A stretch of DNA of 64,000 bases, taken from the NCBI GenBank assembly GCA_037975125.1, contig CM075855.1:83027278-83091277 (forward strand). The letters are read 5' to 3'. Position 1 is the stretch's first letter. Every line of letters starts with the position of its first letter. The position numbers and the translations under genes are program-made. This document shows positions 1-13,300 of this stretch, piece after piece. Under the pieces are notes generated by a model. The model was not told where the DNA came from. It saw only the letters and a program-made list of their open reading frames with translations, and did not search any database. This DNA is from Latrodectus hesperus. Its lineage: Eukaryota > Arthropoda > Arachnida > Araneae > Theridiidae.

Positions 1-1031
1 TTACTTTAAATAAATTTTAAAATTGCTTGATATAATTTATGTAGATTAAGGCTTTTTAATCCTTGCACTCATGATAATATTTGTCTTATGTAGAATTGAC
101 TAAAATTACACAAGTCCTCACTCTGATTGCATATTTAGTGATTAAGTAACTTTACTCCACAACACACTGGACCAGCTAAGGTTGTTATCAAATCAGGCAT
201 TTTAATGTTCATTGTGTTAAGTTGCATTTTAGGGGGACTTTTTCATAGATTATGGGCTGTATTTTCAAATGTTAGGTGAGGAAATGCAAATACTCCTAAG
301 CATCTTCTTTGATAGACAAGCATGGAGAAGATGAATCACTATTTCCATTGTTCATAATGTTGGCATTGAATTCAGTACTTTTCACTTTTAAGAGTGTTAT
401 TCTACAACTAGACCACAGTGAGCCCAATAATAACTATGTAACTGTATTTAGTGGTTCAATCTGTTAGCAAAGAGCTCTGACTCTATACTTAATAACTAAT
501 TGCATTTTTTAGTTCATTTTATTGATAAAAAACTGAGAAACTGTTAAAGAACTTTGCAAAGAAAACGTTTGAATGTTGCCATTGTAAATCTTTAACATCT
601 AATGATCTCCATTATCTTAATTTGACAGCATATGAGTTTATTTTGATGCACATTCCTCGATTAAGTGGGTAAGTTGAATGTCAACTTGGAATCATTTGTG
701 TGATTTTGTCCTGATATTTTTTCATAAAATTTAAAATTCTCTTGGCTTTCAACTTTTATCCAGTACATACATACAATATACATTTGTCTTGCTTTTAAAA
801 AAAGTTTAATAAATCTAACTTTATTATTTATTTTAGATTGTTTCTGTGGTTAATATATATTATTTACATTTTATTAGTTTTATGTAAATTATTACAAATT
901 TATACTTTTTGAAATAGTGTTGCTTTTAATTTTCTATTTACAAAAAAATAAATAAATAAAGAATTATATACATATTTTTTATGCAATTATTATTATTTTT
1001 TTATGGTAACAGTTTTTATAAAAATTATCAG
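1..1031. other. AT-rich non-coding DNA, probably an ENGASE intron
   Basis: No reading frame here resembles the part of ENGASE that should precede the first visible exon. The stretch ends in a splice acceptor (AG at 1030-1031), so it is most simply the 3' part of an intron whose upstream exon lies left of the window. Confidence 0.6.
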
Positions 1032-1186
1032 GTACACTTATTACTGAATGGAATGATGGTGTAAAACTATGTGAAGAAGTTTTTAAAGATGAAAATACTG
1101 TTGAGCATTTATGCACAAATCTTGTCAAAATTGCTTATCATCACAATTTTGATGGCTGGTTGATCAATATTGAGAATAAACTCGAG
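1032..1186 (+). CDS. ENGASE: ENGASE exon with GH85 active site
   Basis: Acceptor AG at 1030-1031, donor GTAACT from 1187. The first two bases finish a split Gly codon, then TLITEWNDG and, 40 residues on, FDGWLINIEN, the GH85 catalytic motif. Ends in phase 0. Confidence 0.94.
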
Positions 1187-1270
1187 GTAACTTTTCTTTC
1201 ATTAATTTACTATGTATTAAAAAATATATGTCGTGTTTTAATTTATAAATTATTAAACTATTTTGCTTTG

Positions 1271-1355
<85 letters not shown>

Positions 1356-4300
1356 ACTAACCACAATAGTAAATTTTTAAGTTTTTATATTTAAAATTCA
1401 TTTTGTACACCCTATTTGTTTAGTACTATTAAGAAATTCCATTTTAAGTTTTATTTTTAACTGCATTGCATTCATATTCAATCTTATTAGTTGAAATCTA
1501 GATGTATTAAATTAATTTTAGTATTTGTTATTTAGAAATTTATTTTCATCAACAGATGCCCTTGAATAAAATTGTGAGGATTAACTTCAATGTAAATTTC
1601 ATTTACTTATAATGAAGTTCTAATTGAATTTTCGATTAGCTTTCAAATTATAGCCATAAAAATAAAAAATAGTTAATAAGAAAGTAAATTAATTTTAACT
1701 ATATTGTAACAATAATTATATCCAAGCATTACCATTCTAAAACTTTTATCTTACATTTAATTGACTCAGCAACAGGAATTAATTGTATTAAAATCCATAA
1801 CTATGTTTACAATAGTATTTACTATATAAAAATATTGTTGCAATAAACTACAATAAACAAAATTCATAATTTTATGATCATAATTATGATTTTTGTTCTT
1901 TATTGTAATCAGGTAAAAATAAGCAAAGCAATAAATAATCTGGAAACCATTAAGCTCTTTATTGCTTATTTTAAAAATAATTATAATATATCACTGACTA
2001 CTTTCAACAGGATGTTACATTTATTCTGTTGATGCTATTTAATTGCATAATGTTTTTATTGATACAAAAAACTTAATAAAATACATACTATTTTACCATT
2101 GGAATGTACATATCATAAAAGGTGGAGTGGGATTTATTGTTGATAAGAAATATTTTTTTGTATATTGCTTACAAAAATGATTTTATATATTTTCATTTGT
2201 CTTTTGATATATCTTCAAAAAGTAGTTAGCAATTGTAATGAAATTTAATGTTTCTGCTTGTGCAAGAGAAAGTCAACTTCTTAAACTAATTTAATTGTAT
2301 AAATTTGTGTGTTATAAAATATTTTTTGTAATTTTATTTAATATTGTTAGAATTTTTATGAATGAAAAAATGTTTGTTAAAAAAAAGATATTCCATACAT
2401 TAAAAAAAATATTTAAAAATTAAAGTTTTATGTCTTTATAGGTTTGTCAAATTCCATTGTTGGAGAAATTTCTCAAAATTTTGACTGTAAAAATGCATTC
2501 AGTCAAACCTGGATCTCTAATTATTTGGTATGACAGTATTTTGGAAAATGGAGAATTAAAATGGCAAAATGCTTTGAATGAAAATAACAAGTGTGTATTA
2601 AACCTATTCAGTGCAATTATTTAGATTCCACTCCAAATACATTTAAAACATAACTATCTTTCAGATTAATTTTGGAAAAGCTCTGTGAAAATGACTTTTA
2701 TAAATTAAATTAGAATAAAGTTCGAATTTAATTAGTCTTAAGTTTTTGACAATAATTGTTTATTTCATTTTAATTTTTGTAATTTTCATGCAATAATTTT
2801 GTTTGAAAAAATTCTATCACTTATTAAATAATCTAAAATTAATATTTTTTCAGAATATTTTTTGATTCCTGTGATGGAATCTTTTTAAATTATAACTGGA
2901 CTGAAGAAAAGCTCCAAGAATCTGTTAATATTGCTGGTACAAGAAAAACAGATGTTTTTGTTGGAGTTGATGTATTTGGTCGAGGTTGTCCTGGTGGTGG
3001 TGGATTTTCAACGAATATTGTAATATAATTTTATAATATACTATATAATTTCAAAAATTATGTATATTTCATAATACAATTTTTGAAATAATTTTTTAAA
3101 AATATTTTTATACTTATGTATTTTAGCCATGAAATGATAAAACAGAAATATAATAGTAAGAATAAATTATCTTAACAATACTGAGGACAATATAAATTAA
3201 AAAACTAAATATTTAATTAAAGAAAAAGTACAATCTATATGTACATTGCTCAATGATATTAATGTAATAAGGAAATTCTGTTGTGTCACAACTATGCAGG
3301 AATATAGTATAATGAATACACATTAAAAAAAAGTATAAACCAAAAAAAAAATGATATTTCAGGGCAATAATTTGTTACAATTAACAAAAATCATATTTGA
3401 AAATGATACAATGTGCTTAATATGGGCTATGTTTCATTAGTCAACATATATGCAAATACAGGTTAGACTGTTGTATTTGCATATATATTTTGAAGTTATT
3501 ATAAAGCTTGAGAAGTACTATTCTTTTCTTCTCTGGAGGAAGTGCAGTTTTTAAATCCCTGACAATAAAAAAGGCATTGGTCTTTCATCAACATAGGTCT
3601 AAATGTATTGATTATATTGAGATTTGGGGAACATGCTGCCCAGTTCATATTCTATATTATAGTTTTAAAAAATTATTTGTATAAAATGTAGAAAAGAAAT
3701 TATGACAAAAAACTGAGTTTTAATGTTTCAGTATAATTTACAAAAAGAATAAACGGTTTGAAACTCAATATGAAGCTGGCTGATTCATGGTGTAAATTGA
3801 ATTTTATGGTTTAAGGACAACCATTGTTACAATGATTTATTATTGCTGTGCTTTATTAATACTATAATATTGAACCATCATAGCACTTATTTGCTACAAA
3901 AAAGATGAAGTTAATTTAATAGGATTGATTCATGCAACAAAATTCATTTTATAACTACATAAATAAAGGAAACTTTACTCATTAATGATTGTTCCACTAT
4001 CAATATTTTGTTAGAATGTTTTACCAATAAATTTTCAAAATTATTTATATTAAATATTAAAAATTTATAATTAAAAATTTATATTAAATATTAAAAATTT
4101 GTTGTTTTTTTAAATGAATTGTATTTTTAATTTATTTCTTCATATGTTATAAAAGATTTTCACTTCTTAAAATTAGTTTATTCTATAATTTTGAATTAAA
4201 TGCTATCAAATGGAATGACAAACTTGTTTAGAAAGGGTGTCTGAACTAATTTAAAAGTGAACTTTCTAAAGAGGCTGAGGTGTCTCGCTTGGTTAGGACA

Positions 4301-7300
4301 TCTTTCTCATTTCTAGATGGCTGGGAGTTTGAATTCTGTCTAAATAAAAAAAAATGTCGTGTTCACTAAAAGTAGTTGTGGCATGTTACATATATTATGG
4401 TTGCGATGTACTCCAAGTGTAATGATACCTTGGGGTGGTAGGACAAGTAAGTATTAGGAGGACTTCTGCTTGGTCCCTATTTCTAAATTATAAATAATCT
4501 CACTTCCACCTAATTTATAAAGTCTAACTGTAGGCTAGGTATTGGAAGTATACTGGTACAACAATTTTTTAATGAATATGGAAATTAAGCTTTATACCTG
4601 ATGTACATGCAGAATTTTTTTAAAAATATTAAAGCAGTTTCTAAAGTGTTACATCATTATTTGTGGATGTCTTTTCTGCAAGATGTTTCATTATTATTAG
4701 ATAGCATGTCAAACAAATTTACTTATAGAAGTTAGTTTGTGGGCATCTAAAAAATATAAAAGCACATCTTTGTATGATGTGTATTAAATATTTTAATATA
4801 AAATTAAAAATAACTGAAGACAGAGAAATGTATCTACACTTTTTTCAGAGAAATATATTTATTCTATTAAAAATTTATTATTTTTTTTAAGAAATTTAAA
4901 TTTGATATTTACAGGCAGTTACTGCTGCTAGAAAGTTTGATTTATCAGTAGCTATTTTTGCACCTGGATGGATACATGAATGCTTAGAGATCAAAGACTT
5001 TAAAGAAAATCAATTCAAGTATAGCAGTGAAGACTTTTTGTATAATTTTCACTATTTAAATTTGTGTTTCCTAAAAAATATGCTAAAAAGTTGTAAAAAA
5101 TTTGTACATGTGTTTTTTCTAATAGATGAGTTCTAGAAATTAAAAAAATCTTGATTGTAATTCTGATTTATATGCATATCTATTATTTTTAGTGGCATTA
5201 CAAATATATTTTTATTCGTTTAAAAAATTTTATGGTTATTAACTTAGATTGATTTATTTATGAAAAATATCCGAATAGGAAAGGAAAAATGAAACTATGG
5301 AAATGTAAAAACTCTGGGATTGAAATTGCAAATTTCTATTTTACTAAATTTTGTATCCCAATTATATTTCAGTTACTAAAATAGAACTTTTCCATTTTGA
5401 TTTAAAAAAATAATATTTCCTGCAAAATTGAAATACTCTATAGGTACAACTTCCAAAGTAAGAGTTATAATTTTTTTAAATCAGTTTTTAAAAGACTTAG
5501 AAATTTCATTTATGTGTATTGATTTTAAAAACAAAACATAATGATTCCCTGATATTGCTTGAAGTAATATATTTTATAGATCCTAATAATTATATAAAAG
5601 ATAAGTATTAATTTTTTTAAAGATAAATTTAGTATAAAAGAATCTGATTTTTGCTTATTTATAAGTATTGTTAGTTAAAAATTATGTTTCTATTTATAGA
5701 TTTTGGAATTATTTACAAGAATTATGCCCACCTAGAGCCATCATGAGCTTGCCATATTTTTCCACCTTTTGTCCTGGTTTTGGAAAAAAAATATTTCAAA
5801 ATGGAAATGTAAATATTTCAAATTTTAAACTACATCAAAAATAATTTTATTTAATGTTTAATTATATGACAAAGAGCTTTATTAAAGTGAAATATGCTGT
5901 TGCTCTTTTCAATAAAAATAAATGAATTGATTTTATAAGAGTAACTTGAAATGTACATTTATTTAATATGAACACATCTAAACTTATTAATAAATACAAA
6001 ATAAATGAGTTTACTTGCAAATTTTATTGTTGATATATTTTAACGTCATCTCTTATTTATTTCCAAAAGTATCAATTTAGTGAATAGTTTGGCAATGCTA
6101 TTTTGCTTACTCATTTATATTGGTTATTAATTGTTATATTTGCTTTCATTTTTTTAATACTTTTTTTATCATTCCATTGAAAATGATTTATTATTTAAGT
6201 AATTTTTAATATACATTCTAAGTATATAATTCAAGTTTCATTTTTCATGATACCACAAGTTTGTTAAACAGTAAAACATTTATGAATTTGTATTATGAAT
6301 TTATTGCTAAGTTTTAACAACTTAGCAATACACTCATAATACGAATTCAATTAATATGCTTTTCATGAAACTGTAAAATATTAAAAGATTTTTCGTAAAG
6401 TGAAACAAATCATGAAATTATTTTTTAAATATTTTCTATAAGTTAATAACATAAATTTTATTAATTTTAAATGCTTGATTCATTAACCAACAGGGAATGA
6501 ATGAATTGAAAGCTGTTTGTAAATAGTAACTTTGTAAAGGGAACATTTACTAAATATAAACTATATTTAAAGATTTTATGGAGTTTTTTATAATTTTCGA
6601 ATTTTTTGTGATTTTTTATGTGTTAATTTTTATTTAAAAATTTTATATTATATAACCATTATCTAAACATAAAACTTTACATTTGTTTTTTATAATATAA
6701 TATTTGTAGCAAACAACATCGAATTTTTATTTAAATTTTTGAAAGAAAATTTATCTTTTTATTTTTTTTTAAATTGAAGTTATTTTATAAAATTTCTTTT
6801 AAAATTTGAGAATTAAAATGTTAAATTAAGGAAATAAAGGTAAGATAATATTGTATAAGAAACCTTTAATTTTTTTAATATTTTAAATTTGTTTTGTTTA
6901 TATTTTGTAGATTTTAAGTGAAAAATCTTGGTTTAATATAAGTCTTCAACAACCACAACCTATTTATTACTCAGATTTTAGTTCTGCTGCAAGTCAAGTA
7001 TCAACATATAGTGAAGATGCTTTTAATGGTGGTGGCTGCTTGTGTCTTTCAGGGACTATTGAATCAAGTGTAGAATCTGTATTGAATTTAGTTCATCAAA
7101 GTGGGATATTAAATTTTAAGTAAGTTTCACTGGGAATATGCTGGAGATAGATATTAAAATGTTGCAAATTAGATGAAATAATAATGAATATTATAAATTT
7201 AAAAAAAATTTATTATAAATTAATTATAAATTTTAAAAATATTTATTGGACTCACGATTTTGGATGAATTATAAAAATATTTTATATAAGGAATCAATTA

Positions 7301-10300
7301 AAACATAAAAAATACAAAATGCTGATTGCAAAATCAAGAAAATTATAAATTTTTTCCCAGAAGCTGCAAGTATTTCTTTAATTTTTTTAAATAATGTATT
7401 CTTTTAATTTTCTGTTTTAAAATTTTACTGTGTTCATTAATTTTTTTGTAATAAAAATTTCGATTTTAAGTATTGGTAAAATCTAGCTTAAGGAGTAAAA
7501 AGGAAAAGAAGGGGTATTTTAATTCTAAATTGAACTATTTTAACAATGGAAACAAAACATATTTTTCTATGAATCTATGTTTCATGAATTTTACACCTGG
7601 GAAATGCATTTCCATTTTAAATTATACAACACTATTTAAAAATTGTAAAGACATTTTAATACTTACCAAAAGTTCCATGAAGACTTTTCAAAGATAATAA
7701 ACCATATTCATTTGTCATAATGCTGAAAACCTAAAAATTTGCAAGCATTCACTCTGACAGATTTTCCATAAAGGGGGAGGGGTGAGGAAATATGACTTTT
7801 ATCTGTTTTTCAGTAGTGCCTGAGATCGAATTTAGAATCTTCTACTTGGAAGAAAAGGATCTATCTGTTGGCTGCACACACACACAAACACGTATGCATG
7901 CACAAACAAACGTACGCACACACACATTGTTTACTTAAAATGCTTCCTTTATTTATTTTTTTCTGTCTCTGAATTAAAATTTTAGCATGATTTATTATTA
8001 GTATACTTCTCTAAATATACTGATAGTCTATATGTAGCAAATATGATGCTATGATACTAATCTGCATATTTGATGTATATATATTTTAAAATTGATTCTG
8101 TTATTGCAAAATAATTTTTTGATGAAAGCATTTTTTAAATTATTATTATATCTTATTTTTATAAAAGTTTTTTTTTTTAATTAATTGTGCATTAAACTTT
8201 TATCCTTCCAAGGGATCTTGAAAATTTTAGATAATATAAGAAGTTTTGTGGGAATTTTTTTAAATAGTTAATTTGTTATTATTATTTTTTAAGAAAAAGA
8301 TTTTATTCACATATGGTAATTTTGTTATAGTTTCTTAATCCATAAAATACTTATGAATGTAGATTTTACATAAGTTTAAGGTATTTTAAAACAAAGCATT
8401 CTGTATAGGGATTACTAATATTTGTTTTTTTTGAATTTTTCAGACTTTTAGACACATGTTTCAAGTTTCAAGAAATTTCCTCTGTTAGTTATATTTATAA
8501 ACGTTTATCTCCACATTTTGATGTGATCTTATTATTTAACTTAAAATCAGATTCTGATTCAAAATATGATTTATTATTAGTAAGTAAGACTTGGAATGAA
8601 AATGAATCTTTATCTTTATACACACTGCCTGCATCACAAGAAGAGAAGATAAATGTCTCAGAGCAAAATCAAACTCAGTCTGACATTTGGGAGAAAAGGT
8701 AATTCAATTATTTAAAGATGAAACTTTTTCAAATGTTTTTAAATTAATATTAATAAGCTCTTTTTTAATTAATTAAAGATATAAAGTAGAAGTAATTAGT
8801 TTTTTCTGTTCTATTCATCTTTGTATTTTTAAGGGTAAATAAATATTCATAACACCCAGAAATTAGATGTAAGTTAATTTTGCATGAGTGTAAAGCTTTA
8901 TTAAACATGTAAAAAATGTGCGATTTAGTAGTACATTTCATCACTTCATTGTGATTAAAAATTAAGAAGGGTTTGTTATTTGGATATTAGATTAATCAGA
9001 TCACCTTAAAATATTTGTCATCCACAGTATTCTGATTATTTATTTCTATTTAAAAATACATGGAATAAGATAGCAGGTAACCTATCTTACTCCATGTATT
9101 TTAAGTTTAAAAAAGTTTTATAAATTAAAGTTTTCAAATTGGTATAATCATTATGTTAACAGTAAGCAAATAAGGAATTCAAAACTCATTTTGCAATGTA
9201 CTTTTTAAAACTATCTTAAAAATTTCTTAAGTTAATCAGTAGGCCAAATTTTGAATAAAATCTGTAGGCGTTTTGTCTTTTGTACCTCTGATAGAAGTTT
9301 GTGTGTGCAGTAGCATATTTACTGTTCTTACCCTTGAGTTAGTCTCTACCAACTAGGTGGAAGCCTGCACTTTATAAATAGGGATCAGACACAAACAGAA
9401 AACCTCCAATGTCTGACCTGCCATCTCAGCTGTGTCATTTCGCTAGTGACCATAACCTACTAATTTGCCCCAGCCGCAATATGAAAATAAATATTATTTT
9501 TACAATTTTTTAAAAATAATATTAAAAAATATAAAAAAAGATTTATTTTTACAACTACTCTCTTTTTTTATAAAGTACTATTTAAAAATATTTAAAATGC
9601 TCTTTATAAGAGACACATATAAAATGATTCATACTTAAAAACAATACTTACTTTCATTTTATTGATGAAAGATCTACCAAAGTAGTTATTTATCTTTTTT
9701 TGTTGAAAATATACATTTTTCCATTTTGAAAAGCATTTTGCTGTTTTTACCCTTAAAAAAGTACCTTGGTCCTGTTAGCTAATTAATTGCTTGTTTTTCA
9801 TTCTTTGCTTCATATAATTTTCTTATTCAATATCCGAAAGCTGTTTCATTCTCATTCATCATATTCTCAATAATTTCATCACTTGGTATTTCTTCCATAC
9901 ATGACTTCTGAGTCTATATTAAAAAATCTAGAATGAAATTTCAGGCAGCAGAGGGACTTTTTTCAGTATTCATGGATGAGTGACTCATCTTTGCTCAAGT
10001 CTTCTGGTAATTTTTCTTGTATTTCTTTTGTTACAGTTGTTTCTCTAATAAAAGTTGCATGTTGAAATTATTTCAATATTGTCTTTTCTTCAACATCATT
10101 CCAAGCAATGTTTGACAAATATATTGCTCCTAGAAGGTCAATTTCATGAGGTCACTCCAACTCCCATCCATAATCACTCTAACACTTTACAAATGTTATT
10201 TGCACATAAAGCTGTGATTATGCCCCAATTTATAGGCTGTAAAATAGAAGTTAGATAAACTTGAGAAACTTCACATGAATGAATTCAAAATCCGGGATTT

Positions 10301-13300
10301 CAATGTGCAATTATCTACAATTAGATGAATTTTAAGGTTCTTCAATTAAAAATATTGATTTAAGTCTCCTAGTCAATTTTCGCTGAGCTGGCAGCCGAAT
10401 GGTTAGCTCTCCTGCCTTTGGTTCAACAGTTCGTGGGTTCGAATCCCACCTTGGGCATGGATGTTTGTAGTGGTTCTGAATCCATTTTAAACCGTAGGTC
10501 CCGGTCTAATTAGCCCTCGTGTGCAAAAAAATGACAGTTGAGCTACAAACCAAACCTAGTCAATTTTCATAAGTTCTCTGTCATCTAAGCTTTAAAGTTA
10601 GCATAGTATGCAACTGGTAATATTTGAACATTTCTAAACTTCTAGGCTTTAAATATTTTTCTATGAAAAGCAGAAGCAGTTTTTCTGTTCCATTCATGTT
10701 GGCTGCAAGCAACTCTGTAATTCTTTGCTTTGCTTTTTACCACCTTTAAAGCTAAGTGTCTTTTGAATAAACAAAACTCTCTCATCTGCGTTGAAAACAT
10801 AATTTTGGTTGTACTCTATAAGTTAGGCTTTCAATACTTCCATTCAATTTTGGAAATTTTATTCACATTTCCTTATTTACAACACAATTTTCTATAGCTC
10901 AAACAGTATCTGTTTTAGATGTTTGATGTTTTAGATGTTTGAATTGACTATCTGATGCTTAGAAATTTTTTATTTCTTACTTTACAGCAAAGCAGTTGGA
11001 TTTCTCTTTAATGACATTGCTGTCAACAGGAATGTTCATTCCTTTCATTTTTCTCAGCCAAACAAACAAAACTTGTTGAGTCTTTGGAATTCTATATTTT
11101 GGTAGTTTTGGTCTTAATAGTTTTTCTATTTTTAGAATTTTCATTTTACTTTGACTACTGAATACATAAATTTCTTCAACTGCTGCACAAATGAGGTTCC
11201 TTGAACTTTCCTAATTTCTCTTTCAACAGATGGAACTTAATATATTGAGCTATCTGGTGAAAAAAAACCAACTATTGAACAACAGATCTCAATATTTTAA
11301 GGAGTTCTTTCCCTTTCTATGTTCTTTTAAAAAGAAGGGAAAGAGAGGAATCAAGTTGGATTTTTCTTCTTCATCACATATGTTATCCATATTACTATTG
11401 CTCATGCATATCTTCACATATCGTTTTGTTCAAGAATGAATCAAGTTCTCTTATGTTATATATAAAAAAGAAATCAAATAAAAAAACTTTAAAAATTTAA
11501 AAAGCATAAATAGTGAAAAAGAAATCTATTTGTCAGAAACAAAAGTTTACAGAAAATATATTTTTCAAAATTTTAGTTCATAAATGGAAGTTAAAATTAT
11601 TATTGTCTATGATGTCATATAAGAAATTATCCATTAATTCATAAAACGTGAGTGTTCATAAATTAAATGTTTGTATAAATGAAAATCTATTATAATTGAA
11701 ATAGAAGTCGATTTCGAATGAAGCAACTTTTTAAAATTAGATAAATATTTATAGCGAAATTCACTTTTTACAGACAAATGATAAGCCAGTTTCTTAGCAC
11801 CTAATATTCTTTATAAGATATAGATTCAATTTTAAAATTCCTATTAAAAACTAAACTAACATTTGTGTGGAAATTTAAAAATTTTAAAAAATTTTTTTGT
11901 GTTAAATATAGTTTATTTTTAGAAATAATAACAAAATATTTATTGACTGTTTCTCAAAAATACTTTTATTTGGTATTTTTAATTTAAAGTATTTTTGCTT
12001 GATTGCGCAGATATTTTGATTTTGAAAATTTATTTTCTAATTTACAATTTTATGTATTTAAGTTGTTATATATAATTTTTGCTTCTTACATCTAAAAAGA
12101 GGATATTTCTGGCTTTCAAATAGTAAATGTGTGTCATTGAGTACTGTAGCACAGAAAGTTCATTTGAAAAATTTGCTAAAACTTCTTAACTTTCGTTACA
12201 ACATCACACTGATTGTTAAATCAGTGTGATGTTGATTTAAAAGAAAAAGATACTTTTTCGGAATTAAGTGGATTCAACTTACAAAGATTTTAGTTATAAG
12301 CAAAATTAATATGATCCAAAATTGTAAAAGCAATAAAATTTTTTGATTAGTGGACTTCTGCTAAAGCAAAATATCTAAATATTATAATAGTATTTCTTAA
12401 ACTTTTCAATGAAATATGAATAATTATTGATAAATGAGTCATAATTATTTGAAATTATTTCAGTTTAAATAAGACATCTTACAAATTAAAATTTTATTTG
12501 TTTGTAAGCAATATTTCTAATGACCACTTTTTAATAATGGAGTTTTTTTATTCATTTAAAAAATTTCATTGTAATAGTATTTTACAAACACTGACTGATG
12601 TCATGTTTAAATGAAATCAAAATAAAATAAAATGGGAAATATTATAAATATGAAAAGCTAAAAATATTCCATAATTCAATCAGGAAAAATTAGAAAACTT
12701 ATATATCTATGTTTAGAATTTAAATTTTACATAAAATGTGATTTGCATCATTCTAAAATGAAATCACACATTTTGCATTGAACATAAAATTTTTTTAATA
12801 GTTTAAAAAAGAAGAGAATAAAATATGGAGATATCAGTATTCATTAATGTTATTGATAAAACAAATATAAAAAAATTATGTTACATTGAAATGTTAGAAA
12901 ATGCAATATTTATACCATCATAAAATGTTTTTTATTTTGGATATTAAATTTGTTTGAACAATTTCACTTATAATTAATTTCTAAAACTAATTTTATATTC
13001 TTAGAATGTATGATGTAAACTGCTCAAAGTTTCAAAATTATACTGTTGAAGGCATCAGCTGTAGAATAATATCAAAAGTTAAAGGACCTGTCTGTGCTCT
13101 TTTAGGCGAAGTGAAGGTTAGTTAAAAAAAATTTTATTAACAGGATTTATAATTTCAGTAATTTTATAGCAGAAAAATAAAATCATTTTATATTTTTCTA
13201 AAAAAATTCTTTATAGAACAGGTATTTAAAAATTTAAAGACAATTATAATGCAGAACACATTAGTAAAAAAATATTTTTTTATTCTATTAAATGTACAAG

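Noticed and set aside
1160..1351. Open frame ending in Ile-Tyr repeats (+)
   Set aside because: It starts inside an ENGASE exon in another frame and its tail is the (TA)n tract.
7473..7697. 74-codon open frame (+)
   Set aside because: Lies in an ENGASE intron; low-complexity, no known motif or splice support.
10055..10258. 67-codon open frame (+)
   Set aside because: Antisense shadow of the Tigger transposase relic.
10382..10455. tRNA gene candidates at SINE heads (also 21822 and 28877)
   Set aside because: A and B boxes are present, but cloverleaf pairing is poor and a SINE body follows, so these are SINE heads.
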